Source: Apricaphanius iberus
Lineage: Eukaryota > Chordata > Actinopteri > Cyprinodontiformes > Aphaniidae
DNA length: 64,000 bases
Assembly: GCA_028564705.1 (NCBI GenBank)
Contig: JAPXFQ010001133.1
Location: 930,001 to 994,000, forward strand
Direction: 5' to 3'
How positions within the stretch are numbered: position 1 is the first letter of the stretch; each line of letters opens with the position of its first letter. Shown piece by piece: positions 33,785 to 45,106 of the stretch. A model generated the notes under the pieces. That model saw nothing but the letters and a program-made list of their open reading frames with translations, was not told the DNA's origin and ran no database searches. A program made the translations under genes and the position numbers.

Positions 33785-34680
33785 CTCTCAGTAAATTAGC
33801 CCCCAGCATGATGCTGCCACCCCTGTACTTCACAGTAGGGACGGTGTTCCCAGACATACAAGCCTCGCCCTTTTTTCCTCTAAATGTAACACAGGTCAGT
33901 GTCCAAACAGTTCCACTTTAGCTTGATTGAATCAGAGGACATTCAATTCACTTTTATTTATATAATTCACAACAAACGTCAAACCAAAACACTTGAGAAT
34001 AAAAGTTGTTTCTATACAAATATACAAACATTCCAATCAGTTAAAAGTTTTCTCTGTAAGGAATCCCACCAGATTCTGCTGAGTCATCGATGTGAGGTTA
34101 AGCACCTTTGTCCCCAGAAGTGAAGGTCTTTGTCCCTATGTGGATTTACAAATGACACTCTGGCTTGTTTCTGTTGGAGTGATGTCTTCCTCCTCGCTGA
34201 TTGGCCTTCCATCCCATGTCTGTACAGAACACGTCTCACTGTGGATAAGGACTTTGTCCAGCAGCTTCAGCAGCTTCAGCAGTATCGTCACAAGGTCTTT
34301 GGCTCCATTTGAACCTGTTCCTCTCTAGGACACAGAACCCGTCTCATTCCAGAGTGGTGTGATGGTTGGACATTCCCAACATTTCTGTATCCTTGTAGAA
34401 TTGTTTGAACAGACAAACGTGGCTCTTTCAGCCATCAGGAAGTTGTTCTCATGGAAGAGCCAGACTGGAGCAGCTCCATGATTCTCTTCCTGATATCTGG
34501 GCTGATTTCTGATGACTTTCCCATGGTGTTGAAGCTGAGAAAGTAGAGTGTGCCAGGTGAGTTCAAGGTGGGACCTTTAAATCAGCCTCCATTGACTCCA
34601 ATGTGGTAGTTAACCTATCAGAAGCTTCCAAAGCCATGACATAATCTGGGCTTTACCCCATTGTTTAAAGAGACACCATT
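33785..34680 (-). pseudogene. Tc1-like transposase relic, interrupted
   Basis: Read on the minus strand from about 34523: MGKSSEISPDIRKRIMELLQ (N-terminal helix-turn-helix start), then SVQTILQGYRNVGN, then CPREEQVQ, then LSTVRRVLYRHGMEGQSARR (second DNA-binding half) and HRDKDLHFW near 34110. After an inserted segment (33943-34085) the reading resumes with KKGEACMSGNTVPTVKYRGG and SIMLGANLL at about 33795-33865. Multiple stops and frameshifts interrupt it. The C-terminal third with the last catalytic acidic residue is absent and no terminal inverted repeat was found. Cut-and-paste transposase by family; clearly inactive. Confidence 0.85.
33943..34085 (-). mobile_element. LINE 3' tail nested inside the Tc1 relic
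   Basis: ATTCAATTCACTTTTATTTA followed by TATAATTCACAACAAACGTC matches the 3' terminus of the LINE family at 20905 and 10430. It separates two blocks of Tc1 coding sequence, so it inserted after the Tc1 copy. Confidence 0.65.
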
Positions 34681-35729
34681 CTGTACGTAAACCTCTTATC
34701 TTAAAGACATTAATACATAAATCTCTAACAGGTTCTTTCTCTTATTGAGGCTTTTAGCAAATAGAAATGATTTTTTAACTGATCTAAAACAAGAGAAGTT
34801 TGGTCTGATTGAACTTCAGACAGGAAGCAAAAGAGGTGGGTGAGTGATTTTCTTCAGTAAACTTCTTCTATCCACATGCAGAAAACTGTTCAGGAGAGAA
34901 AATAATAATTCTAAGGTTTATTGAAACAATAATAAATATGGAGCTGGTTCTGGTCCAGGAGAAATCCAACAGCACCAGGAGAGCTAGAAGAACCTAGTAG
35001 CTCATTACCTACTGGATCTCTTATCCAGCAGGAACAATCTCTCCAGTCTGCACTGCGCCCTCTGGTGGATGCCTCTGAGAAGACATAAATCAAACAGATT
35101 CAACAAGCAACCAATCCTGAAACAATCTTTATTTAAACCATACAGGTTTTGTCTTTCATTTTTGTTTATAGCTATTTATAAATAAAGTTATTTATTTATC
35201 TATCTATCCAGGGTTAAAATTCTAACTTTAGTTTTTACTGCTCTGGGTGAAGGAAAGTTGCTGAGAATAACAACTGAAAATGTTCACATGTATATTAAAA
35301 TATGTTGTGCAGAACAGACTCCACTTGGGAATGTTGGACAGATGTTTGCTAATATTCATCTTAAGTAAATAAACCTAACATAAAAAGGACATCTGTGTTT
35401 AGTCAGTTGTTCCTGTGTTGTGGGAATAAATCTAAAGCCTGCTTAAGTCCCTTTATTAAACTGTGCTAATAGTGTTAGGAGAATGCATTTGTGAGTTGAT
35501 CAGAAGAATTCAATGTGCAGGTTTCCACCAAAAAAAGGTGCCAGATTTTCTCCAGTGGCCAACAGCTTATTCTGCTGTGGATGGGAGATTCTGATACCCT
35601 GGAGGCTGAGGATCCTTGTGCCTGATTAGGTCATCTCTAGGTTTTTATTTGCATCATAATTTGGAACAAGTCCTAACAAGACTTAATGAACGCTGCGTTT
35701 CATATAACAGGAACACAGTGAACATCCCA
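34681..35729. other. Unassigned non-coding stretch
   Basis: No element or gene recognised. 35160-35210 is an AT-rich stretch with short TATC units; 35035-35060 has CACTGCGCCCTCTGGTGGAT, a short teleost repeat-like motif. Confidence 0.45.
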
Positions 35730-36495
35730 CCTCACCCTGCAGTACCAACGGGTCGGGCCGGGTTCAGCCTTAATTTCTATCATTGTCTACGTTCTCCACC
35801 CAGGTTTTAGGATTCAGCTGATCATCTCATCGGCGTGATAATTTATAGTAAAGCGCTGCAGTGGGCCACTAATATTATTCCTAATCTACCGGTCAAGATG
35901 TTGCCTGCACACCGCATGATGTAAAAGACCCCCTCCTGTCAGATCAAAACAGAAAACATGGTCTAACGCGCTGCGCTGCACTCTCACAGAAAATGCTGAA
36001 GTGTAAATGCCCTATTATCCAAAGTCTCAAGTTGCAGAAGTCTCCTGCATTTATATAGCAGCTTCCTGATGCCAATAAGTCAGATAAAATCTGCGGAAAT
36101 GTAGAGAAAGCGGTCAAGAGCGCACGAGAAACGCACGCAGGCAAGACAGACTTTTATGTAACAGAAGCGTTTAAAGCTTCATAAAGCTGCAGACTAAAAT
36201 AAAAATTATAAATCAACATGCCCTGAAATTATTCTTATTCGTTAATCATTTTAAGCTTCAGATAACAGGCCTATTTGGCCGGAGTTTCAAACATTTGTCC
36301 AGTAAATTGAAAAGTTGCCGGACACGTTGTCCCCGCCAGTTTTTTTCTAGCGTAAACTCAGATGTGTGACTTTTGAATAATGTTGGGCTGTTATCGGGTT
36401 CTGGCTTTAATAGGCTGTCAATCAAAATATACTCTTCAGGCTCGGGTCGGGTCGGGCCCAACTTCTGAGGCCCGGTTACAGCTCTGCCCTGCAGC
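35730..36495. repeat. GGGTCGGG-containing dispersed repeat, boundaries uncertain
   Basis: Edges at 35750 (ACGGGTCGGGCCGGGTTCAG) and 36440-36475 (CTCGGGTCGGGTCGGGCCCA) carry the GGGTCGGGC motifs of a common fish repeat, in the same orientation. 36385-36490 (GTTATCGGGTTCTGGC, TAATAGGCTGTCAATC and the CGGGTCGGGTCGGG part) fits that repeat best. Whether 35800-36380 belongs to one element is unknown. Confidence 0.4.
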
Positions 36496-37665
36496 CTCTA
36501 GAATAAGTCTTGTACAGATCTTCAATCAAGGTTTGCAGAAAAATATGGCCGACTGCTTTCTACCCAGGCAATCTACAACTAAACCACAGTGTATCAATAT
36601 CAGGTATGGATGTGTTTTCTTCACCTTTCAGATGTGTTTATATCTATCCTCTATGTGTCTACTCGGCACAAAGTTTGTCTCTCACCTCTGAATAATTCTC
36701 ACATGCTGCTTATGGATTCCACTGTAAATCACATAATCCAGGAGATGAATACAGTCTTTGGCTCCTTTGTTCACTCAGCAGTTCTTATTCAACACTAAGA
36801 TTAAATTACAGAAAATGTTCCTTACCTCTGCCCTGTCTGTGCCTTCACCGGGAGCTCGGTGGTCTGTCTGGCTGAACTCACACCCCTATTTTGGTTAACA
36901 TTGATATATTAATGTCATTAAAACAAGTAGCATCATTCTACACTCTGCCTCCCATCCTTACACACTACAATGTTAACATTATACCCAAGGCTGTAAGGAC
37001 AGGCAGATGACTGGGTAGATGGATTGGTGAGACAGAGGGCGAGGGAACTGAACATTCCTCTAAGGTTATCTAGGAATCTAACAGAAGAAAAAAAACATTT
37101 TGGATGTATTTTAAAAGAAAGAATGTATGATTAATAATATGCCAGAATATACCAAGTTTTCTATTTTTGGATTATTCTCCAATGCACGTTGTGTCCCACA
37201 GGTTAACCACTAAGATTTATACTTAAAATGAATCATAGAACAATTTAAAACAAGAAACAGAATCATCTATTTAAATATGACAACAATTATTTTTTTTAAT
37301 GTATGTTTTTAAAAGGATTTCTAATGAGTAGCTCAACCAAATAAACAAGTCTTCATTCACCAAAGTTGCTATTTCAGTAAATTAAATATTAATCTAAGTA
37401 GACAGTAACCAGAAACGTTTCTGGTAAAATAATTAGCCTGTCTTTTTCAGTCTAAATTAAAAAATAATAAAAATAAATTATGTATAAAATAGCACAATTT
37501 CATCATGTCCCTCTGTTTTATTTAACCCTGTAACAGCGTACAAAATCCCCCTTTTTAAAAATAATTGTTAATAATCAGTTAAACTTTCTCAGCACCCAAA
37601 TACATCGCTCCACTATTTTCCTGCTCATACAGTAAAAAGAGATAAATATTAGCATTTTTTTCTGA

Positions 37666-37668
<3 letters not shown>
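36496..37668. other. Unassigned AT-rich stretch
   Basis: Three overlapping frames between 36380 and 36798 have no domain. No element recognised. Confidence 0.45.

Positions 37669-37702
<34 letters not shown>
37669..37702. repeat. (TA)n microsatellite 5' of LINE
   Basis: About 16 TA units, ending just before the 5'-truncated LINE at 37715. A second TA tract follows the same element at 39226-39252. Confidence 0.95.
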
Positions 37703-37706
<4 letters not shown>

Positions 37707-37714
37707 AAAATAAG

Positions 37715-39222
37715 TCTTCAGTTAGTTCAAAATGCTGCTGCTAGGATTCTGATGAATATTAAAAGAAGAGATCACATTTCCCCTGTTTTAGCTTCTCTTC
37801 ACTGGCTCCCAGTAAAATCTAGAATAGAATTCAAGATCCTCCTTCTGACATATAAAGCCCTTAATAATCTAGCTCCATCATACATAAGAGACCTGATTGT
37901 TCCATATGTTCCTAACAGAGACCTTCGCTCTCAGACTGCAGGTTTACTGGTAGTTCCTAGGATTTCTAAAAGTAGAATGGGTGGCAGATCTTTCAGCTAT
38001 CAGGCTCCCCTCCTATGGAACCGGCTCCCAGGGTTGGTTCGTGAAGCAGACAATTTGTCTATCTTTAAAACTAGGCTAAAAACTTTCCTCTTTGACAAAG
38101 CTTACAGTTAGAGATATGTTTATAGGTAGTTAGAGTCAGGTTAGACAGGTAGATAGGAAGAGACAGGTTAATGTTAGTAGTCAGGCAGAGTGTCAAAAGT
38201 TAGGAAGAGATAGGAAGAGGTAGAGTAGCTAGGTAGAGATAGATTAATGTAAGCCAGGTAAAGATCCGGAGCCGGTCGCGGCTTACCGCCGCGGAAGAAA
38301 TGCGCCCCCACAGGGGCCAGCCAGCGCCGGAGAGAGGTCCCTCAAGGGGATCCTCCCGCACAGTGCGGCCGCCCATTACCTGCCGGGTTGAATCCCCCGG
38401 GCAGACTGTGCGGACCCCACCCGTTTATCTCTTAAACGTTTCTCGCCCTCTTCAACTCTGTCCTCTCAGTTCTGTCTATTTTTCCTTAAGATAGTTGTCG
38501 ACTATCGGTCTCGTGCCGGTATTTAGCCTTAGATGGAGTTTACCACCCACTTTGGGCTGCATTCTCAACAACCCGACTCCGAGAGGACCCCTGCATGACG
38601 GGGGCCATTACCGGCCCTACACCGTCCACGGGTCAGGAGGACTCAGACAGAGTGTTGGTAGCCAGGTCTCCTAGTAGCTAGGAGACAGGTTAATGTTAGT
38701 AGCTATGCTGCTTTAGGCTAGGCTGTTGGAGGACATTATTAGGGTCTGTTCCTACTTTCTCTCCTACTTCTCCCCAACTGCATGATGTGCTGTCAATTCA
38801 AGCACTAACCTGTTTTCTATAATAGTAGGTACTCCGGATTAGCCCTGCTTGACGACCCTGACTAAGATGGCATTGCAGTGACGGAAAATTCTCCACGTCC
38901 TGCAACAAACTTCTGCATCAGTTCTATTGCTCTTTCTGTGTCTCTGTTATGTATTCTCCAAGCCACAGACGGTCGCGGCAGATAACCGCTTGTGCTGAGC
39001 CTGGTTCTGCCGGAGGTTTCTTCCTGTTAAAAGGGAGTTTTTCCTTCCCACTGTCGCTGCATGCTTGCTCAGTATGAGGGATTGCTGAGAATTCCACGAC
39101 GCAATCTTCTGTGGTTCTGTAATTTCTACACTAAACATTGTATTGTAATAACTCTTTTTGTAAAGTGCCTTGAGATGACATCTGTTGTGAAATGGCGCTA
39201 TATAAATAAACTGAATTGAATT
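37715..39222 (+). mobile_element. L2/CR1-type LINE, 5'-truncated, with internal rRNA segment
   Basis: Open from 37718: QLVQNAAARILMNIKRRDHI, then SPVLASLHWLPVKSRIEFKI, YKALNNLAPSYIRDLIVPYV and GRSFSYQAPLLWNRLPGLVR, to a stop at 38109-38111. This is an intact C-terminal region of about 130 residues, lacking EN and RT. The 3' UTR begins with imperfectly repeated AGACAGGTTAATGTTAG units (38161-38180, again 38683-38702). Between them lies an antisense 28S rRNA fragment. The UTR then continues through CTGACTAAGATGGCATTGCA and TTTCTTCCTGTTAAAAGGGA to TATAAATAAACTGAATTGAA at 39197-39222. It is the same family as 10430-11995 and 20905-21380. Confidence 0.92.
38264..38645 (-). pseudogene. Partial, degenerate 28S rRNA (domain I/D2 region), antisense within LINE
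   Basis: In reverse complement this reads through the 5' part of the large-subunit rRNA: CCCGTGGACGGTGTAGGGCC (about 38611-38630), CGGAGTCGGGTTG, GCAGCCCAAAGTGGGTGGTA, AACTCCATCTAAGGCTAAAT, ACCGGCACGAGACCGATAGT (38501-38520), GATAAACGGGTGGGGTCCGC (38409-38428), GGGGGATTCAACCCGGCAGG and finally CCGCGACCGGCTCCGGATC near 38264. The order is that of eukaryotic 28S up to the D2 expansion segment. A normally invariant stretch (38465-38495, expected AAGTACCGTAAGGGAAAG) is heavily changed, and about a dozen bases are missing near 38631, so it is not part of a working rRNA gene. rRNA identity was recognised from memory of the conserved core. Confidence 0.9.
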
Positions 39223-39225
39223 GAA

Positions 39226-39252
39226 AATATATATATATATATATATATATAT
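39226..39252. repeat. (TA)n microsatellite 3' of LINE
   Basis: About 12 AT units directly after the LINE 3' terminus. Together with 37669-37702 it brackets the element. Confidence 0.95.
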
Positions 39253-41084
39253 CATCAAGCTCAACCTTTCAACTCTATTACATCCAAAAATTATATTTAT
39301 AATTGTTTCTGAAACGGAATGTGATTGTCCTGAAAAAATATATCAATTTCTTGTTATTCTCATACTATATGCTGCAGCAAACATAAGCTAATATGGACAT
39401 AATGGCAACGTTTAACTAAAATCATCAACCTTGTAAAAAAAAACTCATTTAAAACAAACAAAATAGCAAAAAATATTCTTATAAAAGTTTGAGATTTTAT
39501 GGCTGATGTATGAGGTACAAATACTTCTTTATCGGACGCAATGTTCAGAAACTATTTCATGTTGATGGATTTTGAGTAAGCACAGAACCTAAAGTGAACC
39601 AAATTCAGAGAATGATCCTTTTTCTTTATTTTAGGAAACAGGGTTTGAACAGAAGTCCTTATTTAGAACAAAAATTATGCCTTTATATTAAAAGGCTTTT
39701 TACACTGACCCCCTCCTCCTCCTATCTGTGTTTTTGTACACCTCAGTAGGAATGGATAACCCGTCGCTCTCCCTCCCTCTGACTCACTACGGCTGCTGCT
39801 GCTGCTGCTGAGCTGTTTGTTTAGGAATCTGGGCCCGAAAATTGTATTCCATCGACCATGCTCGCTATCAACACACAATTATCTGGGTTAATCATGTGGA
39901 ACTGTGGCAAATTCACCTGGGGCTCAGGAACTAATGACATTGGCGTCTGGCCCTGCGTTAGTGAAATGGCCCCAGCACCTGCAGCAGGAACACGGAGATT
40001 GCCAAAGAAAATTTGGTCTCATTTCGTCGTCCTCGACGCCGGCCCCCACCGCTCCGTTACCCCTCAAACTCTCCTTTTCTAAACGCAGTCGCCCCTCCCC
40101 ACTTTCCAATCTCTCCTTCTCTTTTCTCATTTCCATCCCACTTTACCCTTAAATTTGCTAATCTCTCAGGTTTCCCTCTCTGCTCTTTCTTTCTTTGGGT
40201 TGGTTTTTTGTTGCTGCTGCTTCTTCTGACAACCATCCGTTCTGTGCGGAGCCTATAACTTCGCATCTCTTGAATATTCAGCAGATTTCCAGCTTCACCA
40301 CCAGTTTCGCCTGAACGGTGAGGAGGTGATACTGAAGCCGAAGATGATTTTGTGACACCGGTTCCGGACAGGCAGCGCCTTGTGTTCACGCTGTATAAAT
40401 AGAAAGAGAGAAAGATGGAGTGCAGTCAGCGGGGTGATGATGCTCTCTTTGTCTTTCTGTTGCACCACAGTCAATCATACGCGCCGCGCAGTCCTTTCCA
40501 CCAACTTGGAGGAAGTAGAGAAGCTCAATGCTCATAATTATACATCAATACAAACATATGTTTCCCAATCACAGATGCCATCCATGTGTGAAATGGGTGT
40601 CACACCGTTGGAGGTCTCATTATTCCTGAAGTGCGAGTGTGTATTCCAACGCTTCGGCTACCAGCCGCACCGCTCACAGGGACTGTGTTATAACACTTTC
40701 CTTGATATTCCCAAGTGGGGCCTTGGGGTGATCAGCTACTGTTCCTCGGGTTCTACTTCCACTTTATATGGGAAACAAACCCGGCTGCTGATGGACTCAG
40801 AAGTCATAGAAAAGAGTCACGACTTTGGTTCTACTTTGTCTAGTTGACTTTACTCTCTGTCAGCAGATCCTCTCTTTACTCCACCTCTGGTTGCTCATCT
40901 CTCTGACTCCTCCATGTTGTCTCCTGCTGATCCTTTTCAGTTATTTCCGTTCTGGACTCATTTATAGGTTTTATGTCCAGCTCTGAGACCTGATAAGTGG
41001 TTGTACTGTTTGATACCTTTACATATTGGCTCGCTCTGCTTTGTGTCATTCTTTCAGTACAGTCCTATTAGAGGGATTTCAAGC
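39253..41084. other. Gene-free interval with candidate conserved block and one unassigned ORF
   Basis: 39700-40050 is listed separately. 40380-40847 (plus, 155 codons) starts in moderately CpG-rich sequence with no known domain (FLKCECVFQRFGYQPHRSQG, for example); no flanking splice or promoter evidence. Other frames (40057-40389 minus, 40013-40258 plus) overlap it or each other. The rest is unassigned. Confidence 0.35.
39730..40050. promoter_or_regulatory. Candidate conserved non-coding element
   Basis: Repeat-free block apart from (CTG)n at 39792-39809. It contains GGAATCTGGGCCCGAAAATT, GTATTCCATCGACCATGCTC, CACAATTATCTGGGTTAATC and GGAACTAATGACATTGGCGT in tight succession. Texture is enhancer-like; conservation untested. 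Confidence 0.3.
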
Positions 41085-41420
41085 ATGAAGGGACAGTTTA
41101 AGGTCACTCCACAGCATTCCACGGGGATCCAAGTCCAGACTTTGATTAGGCCACTTCTGAGCCTTTCAGGAATGGGTTTAATTGTCCTGCTGTATGATCC
41201 AAGGGTGTCACTAACTGATTCATGGTTTCAGCAGTTAGAGCAAGTCGTCCACGTCCTGAAGCATCCCCAGACCATCATACTGCCACCACCATGTTTGACT
41301 GTTGATGTTCTGATCATCAGGTGACCTTTGACTGAGATAGGAAATAGAGCTCCAGACATCATGTGACTCTCAGAGCGTAGCCGCCATGATGGCAGGAATG
41401 AAGCTGATGAAATCAACGTC
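41085..41420 (-). mobile_element. Tc1-like transposase fragment
   Basis: The minus strand at about 41315-41240 encodes STVKHGGGSMMVWGCFRTW, the conserved block of Tc1 transposases around the second catalytic region. The upstream frame (41422-41330) is not recognisably transposase. No inverted termini seen. Confidence 0.7.
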
Positions 41421-41942
41421 ACTTGCTGGGATTTTATTCCATCTGAGTTTACTTCCCATCTTAGAACAGAAGATATTATTTCATATACCGGGAAATTAAA
41501 AAGATTAAACGTCTCCGACCCTTACCACGCCCCTGGGATACTTTTGAAACTTCAGAAACTGTCTGAGCTGACTTTTTACACTGAGATACTCTGAAGTACA
41601 ATTTCCTGATCAATTTTCCCTCATCCTACTGCGGAACATCAGATAAAATGCTGGAGTGTGCTGTCCTACCAATGACTACAAACTGGGAGGGTAAGTGGAG
41701 CAACGAGCAGCTAGGTTATGTCTGTGTGCTTTATATATGTCAATATGTGACCAATAATCAATCATTGCTTCAATAAAATAAATACATTACACCTTAGTCC
41801 TCTCTATGATCACAAAACATGTAAATAGCAGCATGCAGACATCATGAAGAATGTTATGATTCTGTAAAGATTTACATGATGTTTACTGGTTGCTATGTGA
41901 GCAACAAGACAGAAAAATATTTTAGGAAAACTGTAGGAAGTC
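41421..41942. other. Unassigned AT-rich stretch
   Basis: No gene or repeat family recognised. Confidence 0.45.
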
Positions 41943-42240
41943 TGCTGAGAATAGAATAGAAAAAACGTTATTGTCTGAGCCCAAAAGGTCCAAGGCATTC
42001 ATCTTTGACAGGGCCCCACATCATCTTTACATACATACAAAACGATAAAAGATCTAAAATCAACGCATTAAAACTTAAAGACCATTTATGAAATTATTGC
42101 AAAAATGTCCTTACTATTTATGACTGCAATCGGAATAAATTCTTTTTTATGAAAACATTTTTTGGCCAGCAGGACTTTATATCTTCTGCCTGATGGGAGA
42201 AGAATGAATAAAAATCTTAATAAAAGCAAAATATCTATTT
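41943..42240 (-). repeat. Possible LINE 3' UTR ((TAGAA)n type)
   Basis: Begins AGAATAGAATAGAAAAAACG then TTATTGTCTGAGC, resembling the AATAGAATAGAATGCCTTTATTG-style 3' ends of fish LINEs in reverse orientation. 42160-42200 includes ATCTTCTGCCTGATGGGAGA, also seen in such elements. Related tails are at 57380-57410 and 59249-59300. Confidence 0.4.
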
Positions 42241-43300
42241 AGTCTGCTGTTCCTCTGCCATGGAGAACTTTTCAGCGTTCATAAGCCATTATCATTAAAA
42301 CTGTGGACACATTTTGATAACAATCGTTAGAAATACTAATATAAAAGTTATATTTAAATTATGTGTTTGGGTAAAGTTACCTGAAATGATATTTAAGGAG
42401 GAACCTAAGAGAAACACCAGAGAACAGAGACGAGAAAGAGAAGGGAATAATATAAAATAAAGTTAAACAGAACAAACAAAGACTGATGAACTAAGGAAAC
42501 ACAAATAAATATAAAAACACAAAAACAAGGAAAAAAAGGTGAAAATATGGAAACAAGAATATGCCAAAATCAAAGCAGTAAAGTCCTTAATGAAAACATA
42601 AAACACCAAGAAGTAAACCAAAAATGATCATGTAAACCGAATAAGGAACTAAACTAACAAATACAGGCCACTTTGTGATTTCAGATTTTGAAAGGTAACA
42701 TGAAAAAATAGTTTGACTTTTTTTGGTGAAGTTCTTTTTATTTTCCATGTTCAGCCCGTTTGGCTTGATCTTTGTTTGATAAATAATGATATTATGAGTT
42801 GTGTTTGGTTCTCTCCCAGTTAGTCTCACCCAATAATCGTTCTCAGAAATGATGATTCCAGGTCTAACCCAGTGGATCTTTACAATGACAGCTGATCTTT
42901 AACTGGATGCCAGTTATTCCTAATATTTCTAGACATGTTTCCCTTTAAAGGCCACTAAGGCAGGTGTTCAGATCATAACACTGCAGGGTCATAAACACAT
43001 TGGACATTGAATGATTTCAGGAATATCCAGTCATGGTTTTATCTTTCATTTTTACAGATTAGTATTCACACCTTTGACCTTTTGGTGGAAATACGCATAG
43101 ATACTTTCAACATTATGTGCAAACAACATCTAAGCGCACATGAGAAGTTATCAGTCCAAGGCAAAACTGCTAAACCTCATAATTAATAACCTCTGCAGGA
43201 ACCCCACTATATGATTTCATCATTTGAGTACCATGAGGAACAGGAACATGGTGGACAGAAAACATGTATAGCGCCACCTCTGGACAAACTTTCAACTTTT
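42241..43300. other. Unassigned AT-rich stretch
   Basis: A-rich, with no gene or element recognised. Confidence 0.45.
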
Positions 43301-43324
43301 TCCATACCAAATGTTATGGCAGAG

Positions 43325-43420
43325 AATTCACACTGAACATCCCAGCCTAAACATAGTGGGGGCAGCATCATGCTATGGGGAAAACAGAATTCTGAATGAA
43401 CTCCTGAACAGGATTCTGTC
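43325..43420 (+). mobile_element. Tc1-like transposase scrap
   Basis: Encodes PKHSGGSIMLWGKQN at about 43348-43390 in the plus strand, the same conserved Tc1 block as at 4588, 33795-33865, 41240 and 55890. A few dozen codons only. Confidence 0.6.
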
Positions 43421-43599
43421 TACAGTAAAAACAGGAAACAACAGCGTAAAAATCAATAATTCCATAACAGCATCAGCCAGACACTATCCTGACGTTATGT
43501 TTGCACACAACAACATATTTATGTAGACGGCAGAATATTTACAGCTCTAACTGTTGGCTTAATTGAAAAATGTTCCCCCAAAATAATCAAATTTAGAGC

Positions 43600-45106
43600 T
43601 TAAGGCTGTGCTGGAGCCACATGTTCAAAGCAAACTTGTCTGAGACGGGTTTAGAATCTGGCAGGATTCCTGAAACGCCCCCAAATGCGTTCTATAATCT
43701 CATTCTTTTCCCTGCTTAATGGAAGATAATGCAAGCGGGCACGCTGATGAATCAATATGCAACAGCAGCTTTAGTTTGATAATTAATAACAGTGTTGGAA
43801 ATAGATTTGTGATTTGGCAGGGCAGGTCTAATATCAGTGTGCTTTCCACTCTCCCTGAGAAGTAATCTGCTTCATTTTTTCCCCTTCAGTGGTGCTAATT
43901 CTTTGACTAAAGCCTGTTATCTCATGAAAGGCCCTGCGATGGGATCCGATGGCATCCTGACATCTGGATTCATTCCTCAGAAAATTAGTCCTGACACAAA
44001 ATTAATGAAAAAAACACTCTGATTAGAGAGCCAGCCAAGTCTCAAAGAGCAGAAAGAAAAAGGTTTAGTTTTGGGTTCGTTTGTGGACGGATTAGCCCTT
44101 TTTCTTCTCCTGCACCAGTTTCCTTTTGGACTAGCTTGTTTCAGCTCAGATTGAGATGTCAAAGAGACTTTCCTAACGGTGAAGACTGCGGCGCTCAAAC
44201 ATGAATCCAATATCAAATGCTCCTCAGGTAAAGAAAAACGTGGTGGGAAGAGACAAGGAGCAGCTCCCCTGGCTCTCGTTAGATGGAGAGCCGGAAGGGC
44301 CCCATGAGGAACGCAGGGAGAGGATTCCCTCTCTGATCGCTAACTTCCCTTCCTCCATATACCCCCACATCCCATCAACCTCATCTAAAGCCTCTGTCAG
44401 TTGCCCTGCTGATAATTCCCTCTGTTTGCTCAGATGAAAGCCTTCACGGATGAAAGAAAGAGGGATTTAATCTTTGGCTCCGTCTTCGGGATGAGGGAGG
44501 CAGAAACAGATGGGTTCAGCCTGGTAAGGACACGTGGAGCCAGGGGGCCCAGGTGAGGCCGCTACCGTGGACTGGGTTTACCCTCCTAAATGAAATAGGG
44601 AAGCGGAGAGGCCGTCCTCCTGCTGCTGCGCCTCATTGGCTGCTGGCAGAGATAAGAGCTCCGTCACAGACAGGGGACAGAGAGCCGGGAGACATGGGAC
44701 ATGGACACATTACAGCTAATTAAGGAAGATTCCACTAACCCACATGTTGAGACTGGACTGGTGCATGTCGCTTTATTACCACTAGGGGCACTGTTCTCTT
44801 TTTAAAGCTGCAGGTTTACATTGGTTAGGGTTAAACAGCACACAGTCAAACATCAGTTGGTGAGGCAGTAACTGGTAGTAAATCCTTTACATTACTGCAG
44901 ACAGGGACACATTACTACCGTAGAGGCCCCTGGGCAGAGTGCTGCAGGGGCCCCAGGACAGAGGACACGTTTCAGAGTCACTGTCCTCTCATGGAGACAA
45001 TTTATTGTCCTGTCTGTCTGTTAGTGTTGACATATGAACTCTGAGCCTTGGTGTGCTCAGAGGGGAAGAAGCTGAGCTTCAACTGAACGTTTTTTGTTCT
45101 TTTTTT
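43600..45106. other. Gene-free interval with a candidate conserved block
   Basis: 43640-43990 is listed separately. 44400-44700 is GC-moderate with GGCAGAGATAAGAGCTCC. 44800-45100 contains text also typical of short dispersed repeats. No gene recognised. Confidence 0.4.
43640..43990. promoter_or_regulatory. Candidate conserved non-coding element
   Basis: Repeat-free block with GCTTAATGGAAGATAATGCA, AGCGGGCACGCTGATGAATC, AATATGCAACAGCAGC and TTGATAATTAATAACAGTG in about 110 bp, followed by TTGGCAGGGCAGGTCTAATA. The dense ATGCAAC/TAATTA motifs resemble POU and homeodomain sites. Texture-based inference only. Confidence 0.35.

Noticed and set aside
35730..36495. A complete DNA transposon with GGGTCGGG ends
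   Set aside because: The end motifs are in the same orientation and not clearly inverted, so one element cannot be supported.
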